Source of the DNA: Progne subis subis
Lineage: Eukaryota; Chordata; Aves; Passeriformes; Hirundinidae
Assembly: GCA_022316685.1 (NCBI GenBank)
Contig: JAKJHU010000835.1
Span: 1-64,000, forward strand
DNA length: 64,000 nt
Direction: 5' to 3'
Part shown: piece after piece, positions 24,667 through 37,106 of the stretch
Layout: each line of letters starts with the position of its first letter
How positions within the stretch are numbered: the stretch's first letter is position 1
The notes under the pieces: generated by a model
Told to the model about the DNA's origin: nothing
The model's input: only the letters and a program-made list of their open reading frames with translations
The model's database searches: none
Program-made: the position numbers and the translations under genes

Positions 24667-25310
24667 TAAACACATATATTTATGCACACACCCATTGTGT
24701 GTCCCCTTGGGGGTTCCGAGCCCTCCTGAGGGGTCACTGCTGGGCCCCAGGACGGGACAGGGCTGTGCCCAGGGCACCCCAAACCCCTCCTCCTGCTCCT
24801 GAGCCGGGTGGGGCCGGGGAAGGAGAGCGGGGAAGGGTTCGCTGCGCATCCAGCGCCCAACCCAGAGCCTCAGTTTGCTCAGCACCTGGATTCCAGTGGG
24901 ATGCAAATCCTCAGAATCCTCCCCCAGCCCACAAAACCCGTGGGGGTGGGAGTGGGAAGGAGCTGGGGCATGGCTGAGCACGAGAATTCCCCAGAAAATT
25001 CCAGGAGCTGCTTCATTTCCTGGGAGCTGGGGTGGGATCCTGCACGTCTGCAGCAATCACGGTAGATTCCAGCGGGCCTGGCTGACACACAGGGAAGATT
25101 TAGATGTTCTAATTACTCCTGTGAATACCAGGGGTGCTGCTGATGAGGGAGGCAGGCACATGCACATCCGCACACACACTCGGAGCCAATTAGGGAAGAA
25201 AAACAGCGGCAAGGAGCCTGCAGGGACACAAAGGTTCATAATCAAGAAAAAAAGAGGTCTAAGCTGTCGGTCTGGCTGTAAAGCAGCGACCACGGACAAG
25301 CTGGGAGAGC
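24667..25310. other. Unique GC-rich stretch
   Basis: An abrupt return to GC-rich unique DNA after the AT island. No gene or mobile element was recognised. Confidence 0.55.
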
Positions 25311-25631
25311 TCTGATGGTCAGTGCCCAGAGTTCTGGTGGTCAGTGCCAAGTTCTGGTGGTCAGTGCTCAGAGTTCTGGTGGTCAGTGCCCAGAGTTCCA
25401 ATGGTCAGTGCCCAGAGTTCTGGTGGTCAGTGCCAAGTTCTGATGGTCAATGTCCAGAGTTCTGATGGTCAATGTCCAGAGTTCTGGTGGTCAGTGCCAA
25501 GTTCTGATGGTCAATGTCCAGAGTTCTGGTGGTCAATGTCCAGAGTTCTGATGGTCAATGTCCAGAGTTCTGGTGGTCAGTGCCCAGAGTTCTGGTGGTC
25601 AGTGCCCAGAGTTCTGGTGGTCAGTGCCCAG
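25311..25631. repeat. 22/20-bp minisatellite, about 15 copies
   Basis: The unit GTTCTGGTGGTCAGTGCCCA plus GA (22 bp) alternates with 20-bp units lacking two bases, and with variants carrying GATGGTCAATGTCC. The first copy is partial at 25311-25330. The 20-bp units recur at intervals, which points to block duplications of several units. Because the units differ by two bases the reading frame shifts, so the 158-residue open frame over it is accidental. Confidence 0.95.
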
Positions 25632-26639
25632 CAGCAAAGCCCAGCACAGGCCAGGGGAGGATTCAAGCCGTCAGCCCAGGGACTACAGTCTAATTTTCAC
25701 CTTGAGGTACCCAAAAGCACCGGGCCCTGGGGACTCCACCCAGCCAGGACCAGCAGCCACGAGCTGGTGCTGCCGAGCAGTGAAATCCCACATCTCCAAC
25801 TCACCTCTCTCTGTCCCTGATCCAAAACCCCTCCAAAGACAGCTCAGCCCGTTGTCACCAGGCTGTACCCCCTGGTACGGGCTCTCCCTGACCCCCAGGG
25901 CCTGGGATTGGCACAATTTCCTGGGGCAAATCCAGGGCTTCTGCCCCTCTCAGCTGCTGAAACAGACACCGCATCCTCCGGCTCTGGAAACTCAGCTGCT
26001 CCTCTGCACAGCCCCAAGAGCTCAGCAGGGAGCACTGGGAGAGGGCTGAACCACACAAAAATGCACCTCCACACCAGCCTGGGACCTTGACAGCTCCATT
26101 CCAGACCCTTTTGGTGGGATTCTGTGTGGTTCTCCATCCCTCTTTCCCCAACAGCTTTCCCCACACCTTCCCTGGATATTCCACAGCCGATGCCCTCCTG
26201 CCCACCAAACCTGTGAGCACAGCAGAGAGATTTCCCCCTGCAGCAGCCTCATTTCACCCCCTGGTTAGAGCTGTGAGCTGGAAATCAGCTGGGAATCTGC
26301 TGGAAAGGCTGATTCCATCACACCCTTCTGTCCTGACCAGTCTGAAACTCACGGGTGTAGTTTCTCCACAGGATGTAGATGCTTCTTTCTGTCCTTCCTT
26401 CAGCCCCTGTTGGCAGCCATCCCCTGCAGGGACACGGAATAGAGAAACTAAAGCCGCGAAACCAAAGAGGGCTTCAATCCTGGCTGGAAATGTGGGAATT
26501 CCCCAGGAAATCCAGCAGCAGAGGTGCTGTGAGCAGGGAGGGGCTGCAGGGAGTGAACTTTGCAAGGGGAAACCCATCAGTAATGGGAGGGGGGCTCTGG
26601 CTGGCCAAAAAGTGCAGGCAGCAGAATTTTTAAACACCC
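25632..26639. other. Unique non-coding stretch
   Basis: No gene or transposon is recognised. Overlapping 177-residue (minus) and 213-residue (plus) frames near 26087-26787 read the same DNA on opposite strands and neither has a domain. Confidence 0.55.
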
Positions 26640-26860
26640 CTGGGGGTGCAGTGCTGTTATCAGTGTTATCACCAATGTTATTTATCGCAGCAAGTGGCAT
26701 TAATATTACCGCACTCATTAATACGTAAAGCTGTAGAGTTTTTACTAAACTGGCTACAAAACCCTGCATCGCTATTAATGCTGACATGAATATATTAATA
26801 ATTCATTAGCACTGGTTTGTTTTGTGGCTTCCACTTCCTTGAAGTCATTTTTCCCCTCTA
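26640..26860. promoter_or_regulatory. Candidate conserved non-coding element
   Basis: AT-rich unique sequence with repeated TTATCA, ATTAATA and CATTAG words, lying just upstream of a CR1 copy and bounded by GC-rich DNA. It resembles homeodomain-rich enhancers; it is unverified. Confidence 0.25.
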
Positions 26861-26920
26861 ACTCCGGATCCCACTCGTTCAGGATTTTGGCAAGGAGCGG
26901 CTCTGATCAGGAATGACAGG

Positions 26921-27241
26921 ATCGCAAAATCATGGAAGTTGGCAAAGAGCTCCAAGAGCATCAAGTCCAACCTGTGACCCATCCCCACACTGTCCCCAGC
27001 CCAGAGCTCTGAGTGCCACATCCTGCCCTTCCTTGGACACCTCCAGGGATGGGGACTTCAAACCTCCCTGGGCAGCTCCAATGCCACCCTTTCTATGCAG
27101 AAATTCCTCCTGATGTCCACCCTGAGCCTCCCCTGGCCCAGCCTGAGGCTGTTCCCTCTCCTCCTGTCCCTGTTCCCTGGGAGCATAGCCCGACCCACCC
27201 TGGCTGTCCCCTCTTCTCAGGGAGTTGTGGCCAGGACACAT
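26921..27241 (-). mobile_element. CR1 LINE 3' part (antisense)
   Basis: The + strand reads AAAATCATGGAAGTTGGCAA, GAGCATCAAGTCCAACCTGT, CACCTCCAGGGATGGGGACT, CAGAAATTCCTCCTGATGTC and CCTCCTGTCCCTGTTCCCTG, then a leucine-zipper-like CTCAGGGAGTTGTGG, matching the reverse complement of a CR1 3' region. It is of the same subfamily type as the sense copy at 9631-9840. Confidence 0.85.
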
Positions 27242-30127
27242 TTCTGGTCCTGCCAAAGAAGGATGTGGAACAGCTCTGGTGAAGAACTGGCTGATGGGGC
27301 CAAATCCTGATGCTCAGAGAGGGGCTTTTCAGCAGAGCCATCCAAAAGGGCACATTTCAGAGGGTTACCCCGAAACAGAGGCTGTGGGCGCTGCCTCGGG
27401 GGGGCTGCCTCCACTCAGAACCCTCTCTCCCGGTTCTGGTTCTGCCCTGGGCACGGCACCCACGCCCAAAGCCACGTGGGCCACTCCAGCAGAGCAGCCT
27501 GGCACACGGGCTCTGTGCGCAGAGCCTCATCCATCCTGGCACAGGGTAAGCGACGTTCTGCTGGGCGTTCTCCCAAATCGCTCTCATTCCTCAGGCTGAA
27601 ATCCTTCTCTGTCTTGGCAGCAAAGCCGCAGAGCCGAGCAGGAACAGCTCGGTGGGCTTGTGCAGGGGCAAGGCAGCGCGGCAGAGGAGTGAGGCGCTGC
27701 TGGGCTCCCGGGGAACCTCAATGTTTCTGTGCAGGGAAGTCAGGCATGATTGAGCTGGAAGTTACCTAAGGATGAGCTGGACCCTTGGAGGAGCTCGAGC
27801 ACAACCCTGCCCACCCCAGCCCTCAGCCCTCCTGCTCGTGCTGCCAGGGTCCCAAATCCAGGCTGGGCTAATCCCATCCTTAAACCCAACCCAAATCCCA
27901 ACATTGCTCTGGGTGCTTTACGAGGTGAAACTCTCAGTTTAACCACTGCAGAACTTAGGAGTTGGATTTTGACGATCTGTGTGGGCCCCATGTTGCTTCT
28001 TGAAACATGGGGTGGGGATGGAAAGCCCAGGGTTGGATCTGCTGAGAGGGACAGACAGACTCCACTGCCCAGGGCAGGCCGGACACGGGGCTGCTCCTCC
28101 AGCTCCAGCATCAGCTCCTTGGAGCAACGTGCTGCTCCCTTTTCCTCTGCCAAGAAAATAGCACCTATTTAGGAAGGCCTTTAAAGTTACCTGGCAGCAA
28201 ACTCAGACCGAGAAGAAAGCAAAATCCTCAGATCTTAAATATAAATGATCAAAAAAACCCTCCTTAAAAAAAAAAAAAAAAATCCTGAAAAATTAAAGAA
28301 AAAAAATCGAAAAGTACACGGCTGACTTTTAACCTCGACGCTCTAAAGTCCACGAAGAAACCTCTGTTGCTATTGATTTCCATGGAAAATGCTCTGACAC
28401 GCTCCGGATGGGCGGCGGGATGAAACATGAGGATCCAGGTGGGGATCGCGACCCCGCGCCCTCCCACGTTCCACCCACGCCCTGCCAACGCCAGCCCAGT
28501 GGGAGCTGCTTTGAAATCCATTTTGGTCTCAAACAAGGCCGAACACAGGATGCTCCTTCCCGTGGTTTCTTTGAGTCCAAGTGGGTTTTTTGCAGCTGGA
28601 GCTGGGGATGGGCATCGGAGGAGCTGTGGCTGCTGCAGCTCCCTGGGCTCCGGCTGCCGGAGCTGGGCGAGTGTAGATACTGCAAGTTCCCAAAAAAACC
28701 CCTCACTTATCTGGCTGGGGAGGAAGTGCCGCCTTAAATGCCGTGTTTTCAAACAGCAGACGCTCGTCTGAGCCTCTGAAGGGCTCTGAGCACAACTCAG
28801 CCTTGTTTTTAATTCAGGTGTTTTTCTTCCCTCGCCAAAAAAAAAAATAAAAAAAAATCCTCTATCAATATTCTTTTAGGATTTGCTTTCCTCAATTCAG
28901 GCACATGTTTTCCTCTTTCTTTCTCTCCCCTGGCTGTGCCGTTGCCAGAGCTTGGAGCTTTGGGCTGTGTTTTCACAAAGAGTTTAGAGGAGGAAAAGAG
29001 TTCCACAGCTGTAGAACCATCAGGGTTAAAACCCCAATTTCCTTCCCAGCTCTGTCACTGGTTGAGAGGAGAATCCAGTCATTAGTGGAAAAAGTTTATG
29101 GTGAGAATGGCTAGAGCTGAGAGGAGATTGGAGCCTGCATCTCCAGTGAAACCCACTTTCACTCCCTTCCTTTGGTTCCAGACACTGGGAATGACCTGTA
29201 CTCCTACACTGAGTGAGCTGGCAATAAGGGCTGACCCTCCTTTACTTGACTAAATTAAAGATAATATCTGAAAATGTCAAAACTTGCATCAAAATGAATG
29301 GCACTTAGATGCCCAAATAGCTTTGTGTATGTGGCCCTTTCGGTCTTTATCTTGATTCAATATTCTTGGGAAGTCAGTGTGGAGTGAAGGATGGGTTTTC
29401 ATCTCAGATTTTGCTGACTAGAAGTCATGGGCTGTAGGTAAATCTCACCTGGTAATATCTTACCCGTCAGAACCCTTTCAAAACCCTGGGTAGCACAAGC
29501 ATCCATCAGGGCTGACACATTAATTCAAACAGTCTCCTTTTCACATCATTTAAGGCCTCTCTTCCCACTTTTGTTTTGCGATTGGAAATATTTTCGAGGC
29601 ACAACACAACTGCCATCCTCACACTGCTGCAACCACAGGGCCCTCGGGGACTGTTTGCATTCCAGTCAGAATCCACCATTTGAAGGGGGTTAGACTTAAT
29701 CCCACCCAAATACGCGTTTTGCTTGGGAGAAAAAGAAAAATATCATTCTCCTGCTGAGAGGAATCGAGCCCAGGTGACGCCGAGGGCGGTGGGGCTTTCT
29801 CTGCACCTCATCCCTTCTGCAGGGGACAAAGATCAGCCACAGGAGCTCTGGGGACAGCCTCAGCTGCCACAGTGGGATTGATGCAGCGAGGACAGCGTGT
29901 GCTCAGACACCAGCTCATCTCCATGGAGAGGGGGCTGGGGAGAGGCAAGATCTGCTCTGGAGGCGCGTGAGACCCACAGGAAAATCAGTGGCCAACCAGA
30001 CGAACATCCCAGGTGGTCCTGCCGGGTCCCAGCAAGGTTTGTGTGGGTGACAGTGGAGTTTCTGTCCCTCCAGTGGGAGCAGAGGACGCCAAGGCTCGGG
30101 GATGGGGGGTGAGCAGACAGAGATTGT
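27242..30127. other. Unique non-coding stretch
   Basis: No gene is supported. Poly-A tracts lie at 28266-28282 and near 28839-28856. The stretch 29200-29760 is moderately AT-rich and repeat-free, and I see nothing definite in it. Confidence 0.55.
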
Positions 30128-30200
30128 TCACAGATCCCAGTTTGGGTTGGAAGGGATCTTAAAGTCGTTCCAATCCCTTTCCACGGGCAAGTTCAGCTGC
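30128..30200 (-). mobile_element. CR1 LINE terminal fragment (antisense)
   Basis: CAGATCCCAGTTTGGGTTGG followed by AAGGGATCTTAAAGTCGTTC is the reverse complement of the last about 70 bp of CR1. Only the extreme 3' end is left. Confidence 0.7.
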
Positions 30201-30579
30201 TGCTTCCAGGCAGAGACAATTTCCTGGCAGTCATTGCAAGGCTGTGGCCATGGGGATGCCCCTCCCAGCAGCACTGCCTGCCAAGAATCCCCCAAAATCG
30301 CAGACCAGGGGTACCACAAACCTCAGCACAGGGGGCAAACACTGCCTCTGGAGTCCCTCACCCTCTTCTCTGCCAGGTTTAATTCAATTTTCCTCATTTT
30401 CAGCCAGATTTGAAATACCTAAAAATCAAATTGCCATAGGGATCTCCCCTTTCCAAGCTTCAGGGTAGAGAGACACAAAATAGGTCCCAGACGGAAAATC
30501 AGGGATTGGCCATGCAAAAAGCTGCTTTGCTCATGGGGAGAGGACCAGGAGCTCCAAGACTCATGGGCTGAAGGTTTCT
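30201..30579. other. Unique non-coding stretch
   Basis: About 380 bp between a CR1 stub and the solo LTR. No features beyond possible target sequence for the LTR insertion. Confidence 0.5.
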
Positions 30580-31019
30580 TGATGCCTAAAGTTTTATCTT
30601 TGCAGTGTTCCAGGTTCTGTGCTGCCCAGGTGCAGCTCTGAGCTCACACTCAGGGTCACTCAGCTCTCTGCACACAGCAGCCACACAAAACAAATCCTGT
30701 TCCTGTGCACACCAAGGACAACTGGGACAAGTGTTCAGCCCCAAAGCACAAACAGCGGTGGCTGGAGGGAGAAAACTGGGATGGGACTGCAGAACCTGGA
30801 GCTGGAATTGGACAGTGAAACCCCAATGTGCAAATGGACCAAAACTTATAAAAGTGTGAGACCTTGTGACCATTTGTCCATTCTGTGTCCATTTTGGGTG
30901 TGTCCCTGCCCAGGCTCTTGTCCTGCCCAAGCTGTACCCTAAAGGCCTTTCAATAAATATCTGCTTTATTCTCCAGCTCTGTCCAGTCTCTGTTCCAGCT
31001 CAGCCTTCCCAAGGCATCA
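30580..31019 (+). mobile_element. Complete solo LTR of an endogenous retrovirus
   Basis: This 440-bp element starts with TGATGCCT and ends with AGGCATCA, a perfect terminal inverted repeat, and is flanked by the direct repeat TTCT (30576-30579 and 31020-31023). It contains a TATA box TATAAAAG at 30847-30854 and a polyadenylation signal AATAAA at 30952-30957, so U3, R and U5 can be placed. No primer-binding site, gag, pol or env follows; recombination between two LTRs probably removed the provirus. A 4-bp target duplication is more usual for class I (ERV1-like) elements, but the short match leaves this open. The U3 is about 98% identical by eye to the copy at 49979-50451. Confidence 0.9.
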
Positions 31020-31769
31020 TTCTCATTCTCTTCTTGCTGAAGCTTGGGAAAATCCTGCTCTGGAGCTGCAACATCACCCCTGAGCAGAGGGAGAGACTGA
31101 CACCAGCCTGGGCTCCCCAGCCAGGCAGTCTGATCCAGCTGGTTTATGACAGGCAGAAAAGTCAAATTGCCAAAAATGAAAGCTGGAAGTTAAAAAACGG
31201 GGACATACCCAATGAAAAATGAAGCATTTATTTTCCTAACATTGATTTTTTCATCAGTTTAAAAAACGTTCATTTCGAACACTTTCTTTTTCCCATCAGT
31301 AAAAAGAAATAAAATCACAGTGTATAATAAACATTTCCCTGCTAAAAAAGTTGATTTTGATGCAGCTCCATAGTTCATTTGTTCAGCAGTAACTGCTCCG
31401 CTGGATATTCAGATGAACATTTAGGGATGAAATTTAAGGAAAAACAGTTTGCTGAGATTTTTCTTCTCCCGGCTCTGTATTTAGGGAGGGAGCAGCACCA
31501 ATTTGCCTTAATGGAAAGTCAGCATTCCCCTTCCAAACAACCCGACCAGCTGGATGTGGGCGCTGCTGCATCCTCTCATCCCCCAGGATCAGCCACGACC
31601 CAGAGCTGCCCTGGTCACACCAGCTGCACACGACCTCCGGGCCAAATCGCCTCTGCTCTGCGCTAATTATAAAATTAACTTAAACAAGCATACAATGAAG
31701 TCTATGGAGCTGAACTGTTGGACAAACAGGAGATGGAATTAAGTCCCAGGCAATGCATCGGGGGGAATA
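31020..31769. other. Unique non-coding stretch
   Basis: AT-rich at 31180-31480 with no gene. No retroviral coding similarity was seen directly downstream of the LTR. Confidence 0.55.
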
Positions 31770-32140
31770 TTGGGATTGTTCAGCCTGGAGAGGAGAAGGC
31801 TCAGGGGGTTTAATTGTGGCCTTCCAGGACCTAAAGGAGCTATAGGAAAGGTGGAGTGCGACTATTTACAAGGGATGGAGTGACAGGACAAGGGGGAATG
31901 GCTTCAAACTGGAAAAGTGGAGATTTGGGTGGGATACTGGGGAGAAGTTCTTCTCTGTGAGGGTGGAGAGACCCTGGCGCAGGGGAAGCTGTGGCTGCCC
32001 CTGAATCCCTGGAAGTGTCCTAGGCCAGGTTGGATGAGGCTTGGAACGACCTGGGATAGTGGAAGGTGTCCCTGTCCATGGCAAGGGGTGGAACTGGAGG
32101 AGCTTTAAGGTCCCTCCAGCCCAAACCATCCCGGGATTCT
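31770..32140 (+). mobile_element. CR1 LINE 3' part, about 370 bp (sense)
   Basis: Contains GTTCAGCCTGGAGAGGAGAA, GGCTTCAAACTGGAAAAG, GAAGTTCTTCTCTGTGAGGG, CTGTGGCTGCCCCTGAATCC, CTGGAAGTGTCCTAGGCC and a terminal CCAGCCCAAACCATCCCGGGATTCT, the standard order of the CR1 3' region. It is the most complete sense-oriented CR1 in the window. 5'-truncated and non-coding. Confidence 0.92.
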
Positions 32141-33039
32141 CCGAAGATGAGTTGCCTTGTGCCTACACCCATCCAGTGCGGGGAAATTCCCTGGATGTGA
32201 CTCAGACTCAGTTTCTCCTTGGCCATGAACCAACCTGTGCCACTTCCCAAGGGCTGAAGGCAGTGGAAAAGCTGGAGCAGAGAGGTCCAGGTCCCTACAG
32301 GCTGGGGAAGCGGCTCCTGGGCTCCAATTCCTCCAATTCCTGCTCCTGGAAGGGTCCATGAGTCACTCCTGACAAACACAGCCCTGCAAACAGACACTTG
32401 ATTAAGGGCTCTTTGCTCCTACATTGAAACTGAACACAAAGCTTTTTTTTTTTTTTTTTTTTTTTTCTGGTCCTAAGAAGCAGAAAGGAGCTCTTGGATC
32501 CACTCCCTTTCTCATCCCTTTGTGTGATCAATCATGGCAGCATTATTCTGCCCTCAAATGCTTCCAATGAGAGGGGATATCAAAGTGGGGTTTCTTGGGT
32601 GAGCTTTAAAATGTCTTATGGTTTCTCAGCCCCTTTTCTTCTCTTTGTGTGGTGCATCTCCCTCCCTCCTCTTCTTTTCTTCACTCCAGGAAGGCTGAGA
32701 TTTCTTTTTAAGCAAAGAAAAAGTGGGTTTTTTTTTTTTTTTCTTCCTTGTCTTCCTTCTTCTGCTACTTCCTCAGTGATTCCTCCTTCCTCTCCCAGGC
32801 CCCTGAAGCAGCACAAAGGGTGAAATTCTGGAGAGTTTCAGGCATCGTGGGGTCCTTCCCCTGGGCTGTGGATGGCAGTGGGTTGAAGGAGGGGCTGGCA
32901 CAGACCGAGGCGAGCATCTCCTTCCAGCATCCCTGGGCAGGAACTGGGGAAATCAGCTGGAGGCAATGGCACGAGTTCCCTGGCTCTGCAGCGGTGCTCC
33001 CAGGTGAGCCCACACAAACACGTCTTCTCCTGGTCCTGA
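32141..33039. other. Unique non-coding stretch with poly-T tracts
   Basis: A run of 24 T lies at 32443-32466 and a second T tract at about 32729-32742. The region between is pyrimidine-rich. No coding gene is seen. Confidence 0.55.
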
Positions 33040-33140
33040 ATGTCTCCAGAGAGGAGACTCCTCATGCTCCCTGGGCAGGCTTTCCAGTGCTCTGACATCC
33101 TGGGAAGAAGCTCTCCCTGAGTTCCTCCTGTTCTCCACCA
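33040..33140 (-). mobile_element. CR1 LINE internal 3' fragment (antisense)
   Basis: GTCTCCAGAGAGGAGACTCC, then CTCCCTGGGCAGGCTTTCCA, GTGCTCTGACATCCTGGGAA and GAAGCTCTCCCTGAGTTCCT match the part of antisense CR1 that lies 150-250 bp from the 3' end. The terminal tail is missing. Confidence 0.65.
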
Positions 33141-35829
33141 CCTCTGATGTACCCTGTCACCCAGCTCAGCAGGGCTGTGAACTCCAGCAGCTCCTCCAAA
33201 GCAATCCAGCACCAATTTCTGAGCCCAGTGTCACAAGCTGCTCACCCTCAGTAACCCCAGCAGCAAATCCAGGTTCAGGGCAGAGTCTCCAGTCAGAACA
33301 ATTTATTCTGGCAGTGATTAAATGATCTTAACAATTTTCCAGACAGCCATCATAGATCCAAGTGTGTTTATGATGAGGACCAGGAAGAGAAAGCAATTTG
33401 TTTGGTTTGTTTTTATCAGGATGGGCCCAGGCACTCTGGAGTTGTTAAGAGAAGAAAAGTCAGCTCCAAAAAGCCAGAGCTACTTGATTACAAGAGGCAC
33501 CACGAGTGGGCTTCTTCCAGCACAGCAAAAGACTTTCAAAGGGCATAAATCAAAAACTGCAGCAGCGTGAAATTCAACCAAAGCAAGTCAAATGAGGTGT
33601 CCAAAGCCCTGGGCACAAGGGGCTTTCTTTAATGGATTTAGTGACCTTTAGGGGTGGGCAACCTCTCATGAAATGAGAATTTCTCAGTTTGCATGGCTTC
33701 TCTGTAGGTAAGTGGCATGTGTAAGCTGGGGGAAAGGGAATGAGGGAATGCCAGGGGTGGGAATGAAGCTTTGAATGAGAGCTGGAGTGCCATGAACACA
33801 CATCAGCTGGAAGAGCTCACGGCCATAAACCACGCTGCAGGTCCTGTGCGAGCTTGGGAAGCCAGAATGAGGGCAGAGGTGGTGGTGGAGGAGGAAGAGG
33901 ACAGCAGCAGAGTCGAAGACTTTGGAACACCCCATTCCAAAGCTCTGCTCCTGCTCACAGCGCCCTGGGAATTGATTTGACACCATCACCAAAGCCTTGG
34001 GGCTGTGCTTTTCCCAGCAAAAAAGGGACACAGGGACACATCAGACACCACGAACACCTCGTGCAAAAGCAACTTCGGTGTCCCATCCCCAGGAACAAAG
34101 CCCTGTTGAACAAACCCGCACATCCCGCGGAAGCTCGGCTTTGCCGGAGCGCTCCCAGCCAGCTCTGGGAGTGCAGAAACACTTTGCAAATCCACACCTC
34201 ATCTTCTATTCCATTTAAATGATCTACCATCTTTAGCAGGGCTGAGCCTCTCCAGAGCCTGTATCCAAGGCAACGGGAGCTACCAGGGAAAAAAAAAATG
34301 GATCCAAGAAGTTATTAAAATCACAATATCCTTTCTGAGCAAGGTAGAGATAATGAGAGTGTTCCGCCGGCTCCGGCACCACGGGCTGGCTCCCAGCTCC
34401 TGCTGGGTGCAGCTCCTGGCTGCTGACCCAGCTCCAGCTTGGGGGAGGCATTGAAGGCCCTAAAGCCACCGAGCAGCACGTCCACACCTCCAGACCTCAG
34501 CCCAGCCCCAGAATTCATTCGCTGCCTGAGGAATCGCTCTCCAGCGCGGGACGGCGGCGTTTCTGAGCGTTAGCAAGGCTCCCGGATTTCAAATCTTATG
34601 GATATTTGGTGAACTTTAAGATGCTGGGGGATGAGTAAGTTGCAAAGAGGAAGACTGAAATACTGCCTTGGTGGCACCCCAGATCAATGAGGCACAGATG
34701 AGGCTGGGACCCCAGGATTGCTCCTTGGCACGTGCTTCCCTCTTCCACCCTGCAACAGCGAGCACGGAATGCGATGAGCCCAGCCCCGATGGCCCCGCTG
34801 TTTCTGATCCCAGGAACGCCCCAGAGCGGGGAGGCTTTGCTGGGCGAGGCGAGAGGGCCCTGGCTGGCAGGCTCCGTGTGCTGCAGGGATGAATCTGCTC
34901 CGGGTGCGTTGCCAGACGCGTTTATAAACCTCAGGGTGAGCGGAACACGTTCAAACGCCGGCGCTCCGCGTGCGCCTGGCGCAGGGCAGCACCTCCCGGA
35001 GTCGGGCTGAGATAACGATCGCTGCCTCGTTTGTTTTGATGTCTGGGGGCCCTGGAGCTTCTGTTTCCATCCCAGAAACTTCTGTGGGAGTTGAAGACAA
35101 GCTCCCACTGATTTCACGGTGAAGGGCAGCTTCGCCTTGCAAGCTCAAAGCCAAAAATCTGGGATTATCTTTCCTCCCCACCTCTCCAGAGCGAAGCGCG
35201 ACGTTAAAGGTTTGATTTGCAAAGAGATTGTGCAAACATTTCCCTTCATCCGTCCCTCTGTTTGAGCTCAGAGATTTTAAAGCAAAATGCTGCTCTCCCC
35301 TGGGATTTATACTGAAACCAACAGAGTCAGCTGAGCATCAGTTCCATAAACTGCATGGAAAAGGGAGTGGATTCTCCTCAAAACGAGCCCAGGAGCAGCC
35401 AGAGAGTGGAGGTGACCACTGGAAGGGCTGCCAGTGCCTCCAGCAAACCCACAGCGAGCCTCAGTGCTGAATTCCCGAGAACAAGGAGATGCTGAATTTC
35501 GCCACAAATATTTACAGAGTCGCAGTGAGCAGGTTCCAAACAGACCCAGGTAATTAATAGGCAATTAATGCCTGGTATTAACGTGCAGGCTGGCACCTAA
35601 ACCACCTCCTTGGGCAAAACTGTGGCAGCTCCACCTAAGCCACCCCCACATCTGCATTTCCTGGCTCCACCCTGGGCACCAGAGCAATTTGTACCAGCAC
35701 CATTGCATCTGCACACAGTCTGTCTTGTATAATTACGGCAGCAAAACAACTGGAATGCTCGATGATATTCCTCAGCTTGCGAAATTCTACCAGGATTGCT
35801 TTTAAAATGATGATCAACCAGAATTCACA
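33141..35829. other. Unique non-coding stretch
   Basis: No transposon or gene was recognised. A one-sided X-box-like word (GTATCCAAGGCAAC) lies at 34261-34274. The CpG-rich patch at 34750-35035 is listed separately. Confidence 0.55.
34750..35035. promoter_or_regulatory. CpG-rich patch with TATA-like element
   Basis: Dense CpGs (about 20 between 34895 and 35035 alone) surround TTTATAAA at 34921-34928, followed by a possible donor-like AGGGTGAG. This is unlike the CpG-poor flanks and could be a small promoter or enhancer. No exon can be assigned. Confidence 0.4.
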
Positions 35830-36120
35830 GCCTCCATCACTGAATCGTTAATTCAGTCGTTTTTAGTGTATTTTTCAAATGAAACGTTCAGCAAAGAGTA
35901 TTTATTCATCCTTCATTGCTTTCTAGCTGTAAAAATAATCAAATTAAATTCCACTCTCAAATTCAAACAAGACTTTAGAGGCAGAGACAGTCAAAACAAG
36001 CGTACGAGAGCAGCACAAATGTTCACGGCATTTGCCCACCCATTTCGGATCAAAACTCCAGGCTTTGATCGCTGGGTTAGTTTGGCAAACCCTGCTGGAA
36101 TTATAGGAGCAAAACCGCCT
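35830..36120. promoter_or_regulatory. Candidate conserved non-coding element
   Basis: Repeat-free, AT-moderate block with AATAATCAAATTAAATTCC, TTTGATCGCTGGGTTAG and GGCAAACCCTGCTGGAATTA. The composition suggests a conserved element; this is inference only. Confidence 0.22.
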
Positions 36121-37106
36121 CGTTAGAAAAGTTTGGACCTTTTTCCTTGGTTTTCCCTCCCTCCAAAAATCAATATTTTGGTGGCAGTGCGCTTGTCAGA
36201 CAATGTGTCAGCAGCTTCTCCGTCACGCCGCAGCACCAAGTACCAGCAGCACCTCGGTTCCTCTGAAGAGATGATCACAGCAATGCCCCAAAGGCCCAAA
36301 CCTCTATTTGTTTGCCTTCCTTTCATCTTCCCCCAGCTAAAATATTTATGAGGTTTCTCTAAACTGCAGGCCTGGAGCATTTCTATCTGCTGGGTTAAAC
36401 ACCCACACGGCCGCTCGGAGCTGGGCTGGGGGCTCGGCTGCCCCTCCAGCCTCGCTGTCTGCTCTGCAATGTCCCTGTGCTTCTTCCTTCTGCTTCCTGC
36501 AGTCCCTTTGTGGTGTCCAGCGCCCAGGGACAGGCTCTGCCCTGCTCTGGCACAGGGAGCATCTCCCCAGCATCACCCCTGGCTGTGTCCCGGCGCGGTG
36601 ACAGGGGGTAAAACTGGCAAAGGCAAGTGCAAAGCTGCTGCCATTGAGGGGAATCTTCCAGGAAACCTCTTGAGGCTCTTGTCTCAAGGCTGACTCGATG
36701 CTGAGTTTATTGGGAAGCGAAAAAAGAGGAATAAAGTGAGGGGACACGTCCCTCCACTGCCCCCGGTGTGTCACTGTGCGGGGGAGCAGCGCCTGCACCC
36801 CGAGTTTTGAGGGGGAGATGGGAAGTTTTTGGGATGCTCAGGCCCGTGTCAGTGATGGAATTGATTTCCTCTGCCCTCAGACAACGACAGGGCTTGCAAG
36901 GAATACCGGGAGGGATCACCTCTGCAAGGGGCAGGAGGGAGATTTTCGTGTCCTTTTGCCTTTTCTTAAAGGGATGCAAATAAGGGAAGCAGCAGCAATC
37001 AGGCTGCCGGCCCCAGGACAGCTCCTCTGGAGCTTATTCTCCTCACCGCGGGGGTCTGATGAAGGCAAACTTGCCCAACTCGCTGCAGCACATGCGGAAA
37101 GAGCCC

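Noticed and set aside
24571..25056. Poly-His and Tyr/Lys repeat frame
   Set aside because: Direct translation of the ATG and ATTTAT microsatellites.
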